A stretch of DNA of 64,000 nt from Chrysophaeum taylorii (lineage: Eukaryota; Sar; Pelagophyceae; Pelagomonadales; Pelagomonadaceae). Shown here one piece after another: positions 39,501 through 47,740 of the stretch. The notes under the pieces are model-generated. The model was not told where the DNA came from. It did not search any database and worked only from the letters and a program-made list of their open reading frames with translations. Within the stretch, counting starts at the first letter, position 1. Each line of letters starts with the position of its first letter. A program made the position numbers and the translations under genes. The stretch spans positions 186,001 to 250,000 of the forward strand of contig JAQMWT010000109.1 of assembly GCA_029834535.1 (NCBI GenBank), written 5' to 3'.

Positions 39501-41059
39501 GCCGTTGGTGCGACGGCCGCGAAGTTATGTAGGAGGAGCGAGGAGGCCTCCGGACGGAGCTTGGGGTTTCTTTGAAAACACAGCCACAGGAACTGGCAAC
39601 CATCGCCCGATAGCTCCGACGGCATTTCTGGCGGGTCCTCGATGCACGCGATATGGTACATTGCGGTTACGGGATTCGAGTATTTCGACCAGGGAGGCCG
39701 ACCAGTTGCCATCTCGATAATGGTCGCGCCCAGAGACCAGACATCGGCCTTGCGCCAGCCCTGGCCGCGCGGCGCCGACTCCTTGATGACTTCCGGGGCC
39801 ATCCACAGCGGTGATCCCCTGGCGCCGGTTGCGTGCAGCGATTCCACCGTGATTCGCTTGGATGCACCGAAATCAGCGAGCTTAACCGAGCCGTCGTTGG
39901 AGACGAGGATGTTGGCAGCCTTAATATCCCGGTGTGCGATCCCTTGGCTATGAAGATACTCGAGGCCGAGAAGGATCTGGCGCGAGTACAAGCGTACGAC
40001 AACTTCCTCGAGCTTGCCAAAGCGATCAAGGAGCGACCGGAGCGAGCCGCCCGGCACGTACTCGAGGAAGATGGCGAGCGTCTCCGTCGAGCTCTCGACG
40101 CCCACGTATCGGACGATGTTGGGATGCCGCAGGCCCTTCATCATCGAGACTTCGTTTTCGAGCGCAGATCGCTCGCGCGACGACACCGCCGTCGTGTCGA
40201 GCTGCTTCATGGCCATGAGTTCGCCAGTGTCGAGATTAAGCGCCATGTAGACGCGTCCGAACGCGCCCTGGCCGATCATGTGGCCGCGTTGCCAGCGAAT
40301 GTGCCTCACCACCGGCATCGTGACGACAGCAGGTGCCGGCGCGGGTTGCTGCTCGACGATTGTTGCAGACGACGTCGGCGTCGCGCGCCTCAGTTCGTGG
40401 CGGCCACTCGCAGACGAGTGCTCGCGCAAAGGGTCCAGCGTCGGCATAAGTGGTGGCGCGGCCGATCGCGAGGTCGTCAATGTCGGTTGGAGGAGGCGGC
40501 TACGCGCCGGCGGCGAGGGCGAGATGCTGGTGGTGGTAGGTTCGGGCGGGTGGAAGGACGCGGCCGAGAGCGGATGGAGGCTCGCGGTCGCCGAGGCCGC
40601 GGGCGTCGGAGCCGAGATGAGCGTGTGGACATCGTGCGGCTTCGAGCCGTGATGATGGTGGTGATGATTGGTGTGGTGGTTGTGATGACGACCAGCGTGT
40701 TTGGGCGTCGTCGTCGTCGTCTCGTCGGCGTCGTCATCCTTCGCACCAACTGGAACGACGCGAACGTTGGCGGTTCGTTCGCGCGTCGCGAGAAGCTCGT
40801 TCAAATCGTTCTGCGAGGCGAGCGTGATGAGGTCGCCGTCGTTGTCGTGGTACGCGAGCGAGACCTCGAACCCATAGTCGGCAGTCAGGCGCTGCTTGAG
40901 GTTGCTGAAGGACTCGGTCGTGTGTCTGCTGTCGACGGCGACGACTCGAATGGTGCGGTTGTAGTGGAATTTCAGTCGCAGCAGAGGCTCGTCGTCGGCC
41001 TCGGAGGGCACCTCGGCCTCGGGCTGCAGCGGTCGGTTGGCCGTGGTGGTCCCTACCAT
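36539..41059 (-). CDS. PB1 - MAP3K-type protein kinase - WD40 fusion
   Basis: 1506 aa, intronless, ATG 41059. A PB1 domain (about 28-103: LRLKFHYNRTIRVV, then an acidic YHDNDGDLITL loop) precedes a His/Thr/Ser-rich linker. The kinase (about 250-520) is STE11/MEKK-like: GQGAFGRVYM, AMKQL with the ATP lysine, FLEYVPGGSL, HRDIKAANIL, DFGASKR and GSPLWMAPEV. A long Ser/Arg disordered region (about 530-1110) is followed by a WD40 propeller (about 1120-1506) with repeats ending VRLWD, IRAWD, VHIWS, IRVWD, VRVWR. PB1 domains pair kinases with scaffolds, and WD40 propellers bind substrates, so one chain may carry its own docking modules. It sits 148 bp from the divergent FAIM/PDZ gene. Confidence 0.88.
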   Translation of the reverse strand: MVGTTTANRPLQPEAEVPSEADDEPLLRLKFHYNRTIRVVAVDSRHTTESFSNLKQRLTADYGFEVSLAYHDNDGDLITLASQNDLNELLATRERTANVRVVPVGAKDDDADETTTTTPKHAGRHHNHHTNHHHHHHGSKPHDVHTLISAPTPAASATASLHPLSAASFHPPEPTTTSISPSPPARSRLLQPTLTTSRSAAPPLMPTLDPLREHSSASGRHELRRATPTSSATIVEQQPAPAPAVVTMPVVRHIRWQRGHMIGQGAFGRVYMALNLDTGELMAMKQLDTTAVSSRERSALENEVSMMKGLRHPNIVRYVGVESSTETLAIFLEYVPGGSLRSLLDRFGKLEEVVVRLYSRQILLGLEYLHSQGIAHRDIKAANILVSNDGSVKLADFGASKRITVESLHATGARGSPLWMAPEVIKESAPRGQGWRKADVWSLGATIIEMATGRPPWSKYSNPVTAMYHIACIEDPPEMPSELSGDGCQFLWLCFQRNPKLRPEASSLLLHNFAAVAPTAWREFQAHDVGRRAPAESLYPSRPSTTSGTESSHGARRSVASLRVITDPALLDRSTAIPAASRANPASPPTEIDDCHRRRSFSLPPATTPSSAAAATPSAQSDSCGASLDAGAGMLLIPPAMLNNNNINRTPTTPQPTGSSRRASQDFELPLKVAGKDDSRRPKKSVTPPRQRDGVVNIFVSDDPALELPKPRDVATMPSAATETVATTATHDTDANKNRRKGAQGRRFVGSRKQGRQERLLRTSQHTKRTAPELITGTTSSSASKGGDASSAHGKIATTMTPIVRRPVSQLAVPTRGKPLPSTAIHPMLSGRFPSSRSSSKKDAYANHKDDARDSERVVHRRLPEKTGRGRSRASRVVVLRTTEAGNANTTAAAPPETTTPDIRQSRRRENEDGNSTDSSTNRSELRRLYSRRLSRKVDVVDPGNNDEPSASTAATLDRHRKNNDTSKEAARRGVPPLSEVDASIERRKPSEERRQLVLSEDPRPTDVFYHRGEDDVQAAAPIDDDNVDDIEGDKARGSNYSEDEETVCSNADEPPLFSARPSEVMVFGSPEADLVVDEHVDQEDQRATDDAYEDEFEDELVEEAQAEDEPKKEQEETVVVQHDAPLSCVRVAPRAGVLATGAADGTVHVAQTASCRVVATLEPKMQQRDTGSVPPERDAKYSGTPPRKPAKDGRSGAIVALSVEGDRVVTGDDRTGLVWATESATVLHTLEGHEGRISCIAIVESSPTKDSSTRTTTSPALFVTGSADHTVRLWDARLRRPQVVALRGHSDIINSVYVQLDASSAWSASKDTCIRAWDLRSGRCKFHLTQHFGSVECLAFDASLDGGGGAVLSGARDTSVHIWSQAGTCMRTLRSQRGFVQHISVSPLSASAPTVVACASTNAKIRVWDHHRGRVLRQLVGHTQAVHCAAWYGDHARDDGLLVSGSADATVRVWRARTGAPKCVLKAHNGAVVDLRVEDVAESPAGSRPRVFSASTDGTLRATTL

Positions 41060-41207
41060 ATCATCGGCTTAACAGGCTGTGTTGTACTGCATTTGAAGAA
41101 TTTTGAAAACCGCCGCGTCGAAATGACTTACCGCCGCCGGCGCCGCCATTGTAAAATCGGAAGAAGCTTTCCGAAGCGGGTAAGGTTGCGGCGCGTGTGG
41201 AGGAAGA

Positions 41208-42587
41208 ATGGCAAGCACACGCACGCCACGGCCCGTGTCTTTGGAGGCCCTGAAATCGGGGACCGTATGGGACGCGGAGGAAGTGGAGCGGATGCGGGCG
41301 TCGCGGGTGTTTCGGCTCAAGCTCGAGCACGCGTGGTGCGGGCGCGTACGGCCGACGACCAAGCTGCGGCTAACCTGGCACTTGTGCTTCGGGCCAAACG
41401 GTCGCGAGCACACGATCGAAGTGCTCGCGAGCATGCGTTCGGGGAAGCGCGAGGTGCGGTTCGACCGGCACGTCCTCAAGGCGGCCGCGCGGTGCGCGCC
41501 GTTGCTGTTCCAATTCGAGGTGCCCGGGCACGAGTTGGTGCTCGAGGAGGCGATCGAGCGGGGTCCGGAAAGCAGCAACAACAACTTTCGGTTCGCGCTG
41601 CGCGTCGACGGGGTGCGGTTCAACGAGCTCGCGGATGTCGACGGCGTGACGGCCGCCGAGGCCGAGCGGCTCGAAAAGAAGCTGGAGAAGGAGATCACCA
41701 AGGTCCGGCGCAAGCTCGCCGAGGAGACGCCCGAGGTGCCGCCCGACAACGTGTCGGAAACGTCCGAGGCCAAGTCGTCGCCCGCGCAGCCACAGGAGGT
41801 GCTGTCGCGGCGGTCGGTCGTCGCCGAGAACGCGCTCGTCGCGCTCTACCAGGTCCAGCTCGAGCCGGGCGTCTTTGGCACGGGTATTCTCCTGCGGAAC
41901 GAACCGTGCGCGTCGCGCCGAATCGAGGTCGCCGCCGTCGCCTCCAAGACCGGCGTTCCGGGCGTCGTGCCGGGCGACGTGCTGGTGGCGATCAACGGCA
42001 AGCCGCTCCCGCGCGGCGCCTCGGCGACCGAGCTTCAGGAACTTGTCCGCAGCAATCCGCGCTACGCTCTCACCGCCGTCGACGCGCTCATGTGGCACAA
42101 AAAGCTCATCGACCGCGCGCCCGACGACGAGCCAGACGACGACGACCTCCCCGATGTCGAGGGCCTCGCCGGCTCGGAGCTCACCATTAATTGCGGCAAC
42201 GGCGCCCTCGGCGTCGAGTGGGCTCGCATGGTTTCTACGCCGAACGTTCCTGCCGCGCACGTCGACGGCCTCTTCGCCGCCGTCGGCATCCGCGGCCAGG
42301 CTCTCCATCTCGCCGTTAAAACCGGCGACTGCCTCATCGGCATCAACCACGAACCCCTCCCGAAGGACCTCCCTTCTGCGACCCTCCTTCAGCGCTTCTC
42401 CTCGGCCGCCGCTCGCGGACCCCCTACCCTCAATCTCTGGCGCTGCTACGACCCAAAAGTCCTCACTCTCATCCTCCACCAGTGCGAGGCCGCCAAGAAG
42501 CACGCCCTCGCCGTCAACCCTTCCGTCTCCGCCCACATCCCCCGTAAACCCAGAGATCTCCGCCCCCCGCCCGCCGCCTGTTGCTGA
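41208..42587 (+). CDS. FAIM-like domain plus two PDZ-like domains
   Basis: 459 aa, one exon, ATG 41208. The N-terminal part (about 30-145) reads like Fas apoptotic inhibitory molecule: a WHLCFGPNGREHTIEV start, SGKREVRFD, and a second sheet ending FRFALRVDGVRFNEL. A short basic coiled coil (about 150-180) is followed by a PDZ-like fold (about 208-285, with VPGDVLVAINGKPL). A second, weaker one (about 325-405) has VKTGDCLIGINHEPL. Cys-Cys at the very C-terminus could be lipidated. FAIM has a role against protein aggregation in animals; the role here is unknown. The PDZ parts suggest membrane-linked scaffolding. The FAIM call rests on motif shape and could be wrong; the PDZ calls are firmer. 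Confidence 0.6.
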   Translation: MASTRTPRPVSLEALKSGTVWDAEEVERMRASRVFRLKLEHAWCGRVRPTTKLRLTWHLCFGPNGREHTIEVLASMRSGKREVRFDRHVLKAAARCAPLLFQFEVPGHELVLEEAIERGPESSNNNFRFALRVDGVRFNELADVDGVTAAEAERLEKKLEKEITKVRRKLAEETPEVPPDNVSETSEAKSSPAQPQEVLSRRSVVAENALVALYQVQLEPGVFGTGILLRNEPCASRRIEVAAVASKTGVPGVVPGDVLVAINGKPLPRGASATELQELVRSNPRYALTAVDALMWHKKLIDRAPDDEPDDDDLPDVEGLAGSELTINCGNGALGVEWARMVSTPNVPAAHVDGLFAAVGIRGQALHLAVKTGDCLIGINHEPLPKDLPSATLLQRFSSAAARGPPTLNLWRCYDPKVLTLILHQCEAAKKHALAVNPSVSAHIPRKPRDLRPPPAACC

Positions 42588-42610
42588 TTGACGCGCCCCC
42601 TTCATTCCTT

Positions 42611-42649
42611 GGACGGACGGACGGGCGGACGGACGGACGGACGGACGGA
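42611..42649 (+). repeat. (GGAC)n microsatellite
   Basis: Nine to ten GGAC units, one with a G for A change, 24 bp after the FAIM/PDZ stop. Confidence 0.9.
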
Positions 42650-43004
42650 GCCGCTCTCCAGCGCCTGCGCCCGTCGGGGGCCTGCTCGAAGCTACCGTGC
42701 TTCGCCCTGCCTTCGCGCGATCCGAGGCAGACTTCCCTCCTTCCCTCCGTCTCGCCGCGTCCACTGCGGCGGAATCTTGGCTGCGCGACCTTCTTGTCGT
42801 CCTCGCAGGCATGCAGGCAGGCACTATACTTATTTATTAATTAATTAATTTTCGTCGTAAGTACCAAGATACGAAGCGCGACCGTCCGTCCCGCCGTTGG
42901 ATGTTGCCCTGCTCTGATGGTGCACGCACCCTCCCCTCTATTCCATCCATCCCGATGCGGCTACCCTCTTGGCACACCTCTAGTTGAAACTTCAAAGACC
43001 CAAA

Positions 43005-45196
43005 ATGAAGATGCTTGGTTGTAGTTGTGTTTGGGTGGGAGTTGTTGTCGCGGGTGTGGTGCGGCCGCCGAAGACAAGGTGGATGGAGCCCCCGTTCGAC
43101 TCGAGCGGGGCTGGAAGCAGCGAATTGACTGGCGGTGCCTGGGTTAACTCGGTGGAGGCGGTGGAATCGGCGCTGTCGTCGTGCGGTATCGACGAGCGCG
43201 ATTGCCTTGGAAACACGGCGGCGTTCGTCGCGGCTTGGTGCGGGCACGAGAGCGTGCTGCGGTACGTCGTGGAGCGCGGCGCCGAGACGAGCGGGCTGTT
43301 GAGCGTCGTGTGCGCTCGAGGGCACGCGTCGTGCGCGCGATGGCTGGTCGACGAAGGTTTCGCGGACGCGAACGAGGCAGTTCCGTACGACTCGCGGTCT
43401 CCGCGGTCGACGGCGCTCTTTCACGCCGCGCGGCGGGGACACGCCGAGTGCGTGGAGGCGCTCCTCGCTCGCGGCGCCGACCACCGCCGCGGCGCGGACC
43501 TCGAAGAGACGAGCGACGGCCGGTGGCGGCACAGGCCCGAGCACGAGAGTCCTCTCTTCGCGGCCGTCGCGAGGAGCGAATCCGAGGCGTGCGTCGCGCT
43601 CCTCCTCGAGCGCTATCGCGGCGGCGAAAGCGTCGAGGACGTCGAGGAGGCGATCCTCGCCGCGTGTTACACGGACAACACCGAGGCCGTTCTGGCACGA
43701 CTGCTGGCCGCGTCGGGCGTCTCCGTCGACGCCGAGCGCGGCAACGCGCCGCCGCCGCTCTTTGTGTGCGCAATGTTCGACGCGCCGCGGTGCGCTCGCC
43801 GCCTTCTCGAGGCCGGCGCCGCCGTGCGCTCCCGTCGAACGAGCCAAGCGGCGACGCACGTCGCGGCGGCGCGAGGCAGCGACGCGACGCTCGCCGTTCT
43901 TCTCGAGCTGCGGCCCGAAGAGGACCTCGACGAGCTCTGGGACGACGAGACCGCGCTGCACCGAGCAGCGCGCGAGGGCCACGCCGCCTCCGCGGTCCTG
44001 TTGTTGGAGAACGGCGCGTCGGTCGACGTCGAGTCCCGACGAACGGGCCGGACGCCCGCGTTCGCCGCCGCGGCGACGGGCCGCGCCGACGTCGTCGCGG
44101 TCCTCGTCGACGCCGGCGGCGACCCAGACTACCGCGACCTCAACGGCACCACGCCCCTCATGGAGGCCGCCGCGGCTGATGCCGCCGACGCCGCGGCCGC
44201 GCTGATCGCCGCCGGCGCGGACGTCGAAGCCGCCAACGCCGCCAGCGACACTCCGCTCGGTATTCATTCTTCTTCCTAGCGTAACGTCGCGTCACGTCAC
44301 GTCCCCCGGTAGGCGTCGCCGCCTCCCACGGCTCGGTGAGGGTCGCGCGGCTTCTCGTCGCAGCCGGCGCCGACGTCGAGGCCGCGCCGGACGAAAAAAA
44401 GGGCACGCCGCTTCTGCTGGCGGCGAGGCACGGCCACGCCAACGTGTCGCGGCACCTCGTTGAGGCGGGGGCAAACGTCGAGGTCGTCGACGCCTCCCAA
44501 CACTCACCCATATCCTACGCCGCCGCGAACGACGACGCGATTCTCGTTGATCAGCTGGCGCGCCGTGGCGCCGATCTCGAGCGCCAAACCGACGACGGCT
44601 GGAGACCCTTGCACTCTTGCGCGAGTCGCGGCAGCGTCCGCGCCGCGCGCGCCCTCCTGTCGCGCGGCGTCGACGTCGACGTCATGACACGCCACGCCAG
44701 CACGCCGCTCGCGATCGCGGCTTCCCGCGGTCACGTCGACGTCCTCAATCTCCTCGCAGATCACGGCGCCGACGTCGAGGGAGCGGGGGGACGGTCGCCG
44801 CTTTGCTGTCTCAGCACGAAAGCGACGAGTGGGCACTTTGATTGCGTCAAGGCGCTCGTCGAGAGAGGCGCGAACGTGGATCGCCCGTGCCCGCTCGATG
44901 GCGGTATGCCCCTCCACTACTCGGCTCTCGACGGCGCGACCAACATGACGCGCCTTCTGCTCGACGAAGGAGCGGACGTCGACCGACTAACGCGAGCCAA
45001 CGAGACGGCGCTCCACATGGCCGCCTTCGCCGGCAACCTGCCCACCGTCCAGCTTCTCCTCGATAGAGGCGCCTCCGCTTGGGCGCGCGACGAATCTGGA
45101 GCAACGCCGATTGACTACGCCCGCTCCCGCGGCCACGACGGCGTCGTCGACGAGCTCTGTTGGGAGACCCGACTAGACTCCGACGCGCAGGGCTAA
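43005..45196 (+). CDS. Ankyrin-repeat protein
   Basis: Exons 43005-44259 and 44313-45196; a 53-nt GT-AG intron restores repeat register (PLG-VAASHG); 2139 nt, 712 aa. Roughly 18-20 ankyrin repeats of about 33 residues fill the protein from about residue 45, with classical pieces such as GHAECVEALLARGAD, TPLLLAARHGHANVSRHLV and TALHMAAFAGNLPTVQLLL. The N-terminus MKMLGCSCVWVGVVVAGVV is hydrophobic and may be a signal peptide or anchor; a start at the later Met of MEPPFDSS would remove it. There is no catalytic domain. Such proteins are protein-binding scaffolds. The partner is unknown. Confidence 0.85.
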
Positions 45197-46148
45197 TAAT
45201 ACTACGAGCACCCCGCCTCATTTCTCTCGGTCGCGCTCCCCGTTCTGGGAAGGGATCCGCGCGCTGCTGCTAGTGCAAATCGCGCGGCGGCTTCTTAAGC
45301 TTCCTTCCATCCCGTCTCATCTCCTCACGGCCGAGAATAGCAGGTGTTGATTTTTTATCCTCCCGTGAGCTCACTCATGTAGTACACTCGAATGGATAGG
45401 ATGTCCGGTCTCGGGAAGCTTTTTCTTCTCCCGGAGACGCACTTCTCCTTCACCGCCGAGCGACGACGGAAAGGAGAGGTGTGTCCCCAACCTCCAGAGA
45501 GGCGGGAAGATGGGCTCGACTTTTCCGGCTCGCCAAATGCTACTGCCAGGTATATTCATTCACAGGTCAAAATAGCAGCGTCTGTGCTTACTTTTTTGAC
45601 ACAGGCACCTCCTGAGCGACACAGATGACTATTTCAGTAGTTAGTACGACGACACTGCACCTTACGGCAGTGTCGCGAGGGGCGGATTGAAGAAATGCTG
45701 ACTGTAAAAAAAGGCCAAGGCGGAGGTGGACGGACTCCTCCTCCTCAACTCATCGAGTGGCTGAGTTCTCAAAAAAAGGAGAAGAGGAGGATTTGTCTAA
45801 ACGTCAGTCGCATCGCGGTCTCCGCGTCGCAAGGTGACGAGCCTGATGATCACCCTTCGACGACTCACGTTTCGGCGCCCCTCGTCTTGGTCTACAGACC
45901 CCGTGATTCTGTCTGGACCGCCTTCTTCGTCGGTGCAGCCTGGCTCCCATGCTTGGGAGAGGTCTGAAGTTAGTTAGTTAGTTAGTTAGTGGTTTAAAAC
46001 ACGGACCCGGAGTCTCTGATCGTTGACGAGGTGCATCATCAAGATAACGCGAGATAATTGGGACATAATAACTCTCTGCACGACCGGTCGAGGAGGTGGA
46101 GTTTGAGGAAGGGACTCAGGGCGCGGTGGAAGATAGCGCGCCAGGGAG
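45197..46148. other. Intergenic with a LINE 3'-end insertion (about 45870-45991)
   Basis: The plus strand at about 45930-45991 reads GCAGCCTGGCTCCCATGCTT, then GGGAGAGGTCTGAAG and (TTAG)5-6. This is the 3' end of the intact LINE at 15.25-18.7 kb. Weaker similarity extends left to about 45905. It is a 5'-truncated insertion. The rest shows no supported gene. Confidence 0.6.
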
Positions 46149-47279
46149 TCATCGTGGGTGTGGTCGCGGGAGGGAGGGCGTGCCCGAGTGCTCAATATTG
46201 TGGGTGGTTTCCCAGTCCAAATGGACAAAGGCGCGCTCGACGTCGTCGAGGGATTCGACGAAGTCCTGGAGAGCCTGGCCGATGTCGTGGGCCTGCTTGA
46301 GCGGAAGATCGGGTTTCAGGACAACGTCGATCTCGCAGAGATAACCGAGACCAAAGTGGTAGGCTCGGACGGTATCGACAGCCTGGATATCTTCCGGGGC
46401 CCAGACGAGGGCGATGTAGGTGAGACGTTGCAGAAATTCGGGATCAGCCGTGCGTCCGACGAGACGATTTATTTGGTCGACCGCCGTGAAACTCCACGAT
46501 ACGAGAAGGCACGCGGCGAGGGCGGCGGCGCCGACGGGGTCTGCGATCCAGGCTTGCTGCGGCCCCAGCGTGGCGAGCAGCAACGCGGCGAGACCGAACG
46601 CGTTGCTCGCGGCGTCGTTGCGATGGTCGTCGCGGTACGCGTCTACGGCCGGAGAGTCCACCACGGTCGCGCAGTAAGCGCAAAGTGCGAGCTTGGCGAC
46701 GATCGTGAGGACGAGGATACCAATGACAAGCGGAGAGGCCGACGGTCGGTGGGGACCTTCCATCAGACCGCGCACCAAGACGCGGCCCGCTTCGACCATT
46801 ATCTGCAGCGATGCCATGCCCATTCCGACGCTAAACGCGAGCACGCCCGCCGGCTCGACGCGGCCGACTCCGGGCGGGTAGAGCAGCCGGTCCGATGGGA
46901 GCGCACGCTGGACCCAGAATAACATGAACCCCGAGATAAGGTCCAGCAGGGAGTCTACGGCAGAAGCCAGCACGACGAGAGACCCCGACAATCCGAACGC
47001 AGCTACCTTGCACAACAGGAGAGCGATATTCGAACCAAACGACACCCGCACGGCAATCAGCGCGCTGTCTCCCGATGCCGGCCGCCGCGACGCGCACGTC
47101 TGCGAGACGTCTTCCTCGAGCGCCATCAAGTCGCGAATCAACGCGTTCTGCCGTCGCTGGAACCGCCTCACTGGCCGCGACAGTTTCGTGATCGCCGGCT
47201 CGTCCACGAGCCCAGCCAGCAGTCCGCGCTTCAGGCTCGACGCCTCCAACACCTGGCTCTCCTCGTCGCGCTCAATCAT
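46149..47279 (-). CDS. Cation diffusion facilitator, Mn-type (metal tolerance protein)
   Basis: 376 aa, ATG 47279 (further upstream only a GTG start). Six membrane segments of a CDF transporter are visible. The metal-site motifs are SAVDSLLDLISG in TM2 (DxxxD) and DDHRNDAASN in TM5. The DxxxD type and HRND wording belong to the Mn-CDF/MTP8-11 group rather than the Zn group (HxxxD). A C-terminal cytosolic ferredoxin-like domain (about 290-360) includes a VDTVRAYHFGLGYLCEIDVV strand-helix, which is typical. It would export Mn2+ (or Fe2+) from cytosol into vacuole, Golgi or outside, by proton exchange. The N-terminal cytosolic 90 residues are charged. Stop is 4 bp before the lower ORF limit; no intron is seen. 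Confidence 0.88.
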   Translation of the reverse strand: MIERDEESQVLEASSLKRGLLAGLVDEPAITKLSRPVRRFQRRQNALIRDLMALEEDVSQTCASRRPASGDSALIAVRVSFGSNIALLLCKVAAFGLSGSLVVLASAVDSLLDLISGFMLFWVQRALPSDRLLYPPGVGRVEPAGVLAFSVGMGMASLQIMVEAGRVLVRGLMEGPHRPSASPLVIGILVLTIVAKLALCAYCATVVDSPAVDAYRDDHRNDAASNAFGLAALLLATLGPQQAWIADPVGAAALAACLLVSWSFTAVDQINRLVGRTADPEFLQRLTYIALVWAPEDIQAVDTVRAYHFGLGYLCEIDVVLKPDLPLKQAHDIGQALQDFVESLDDVERAFVHLDWETTHNIEHSGTPSLPRPHPR

Positions 47280-47675
47280 CAGAACACGTATGTATGATCC
47301 CCGCCAGGCTCGCTTTGTGAAACGGCCGTTTTTTTGGCCTTCGTGCTGTTGTTGACTGTTGACTGGGATTATAGGCACGTTACGCTCAACTCGAGACAGA
47401 GCGAGAGCGAGAGAGAAAGAGCGCGCTTCGCTGTTGACGCCAACTCGCTCGCTTCGAAAACTGGTGTGCGAAAATAATAATAATCGCCAAGCAAAAAACG
47501 GCTGGGGGGAGGGTGTTGGTGTCGGAACGCAGCACGTGGTTGGCTGGTCCGCAGAATAAAACCGGCGCGCGTCGGAGGCCTCGGGGCAGGCGAATACCGC
47601 AGTATCGGGTCGAGGACGTGGGGCGACGAAGAAGTGGGCGTCGTGGGGGGCGAAATGGAATAAGGATCATCAACG

Positions 47676-47678
<3 letters not shown>

Positions 47679-47712
<34 letters not shown>
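47679..47712 (+). repeat. (GA)n microsatellite
   Basis: About 16 GA units lie 29 bp after the SPX-PRS stop codon, in its probable 3' UTR. Confidence 0.9.
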
Positions 47713-47713
<1 letters not shown>

Positions 47714-47740
47714 CCGCGCGAAGCACGGGGGAGGTACAGC

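Noticed and set aside
39833-42190. 785-aa plus-strand frame spanning the kinase N-terminus and FAIM/PDZ start
   Set aside because: It runs antisense through the kinase and out of frame through the next gene; no domain of its own.
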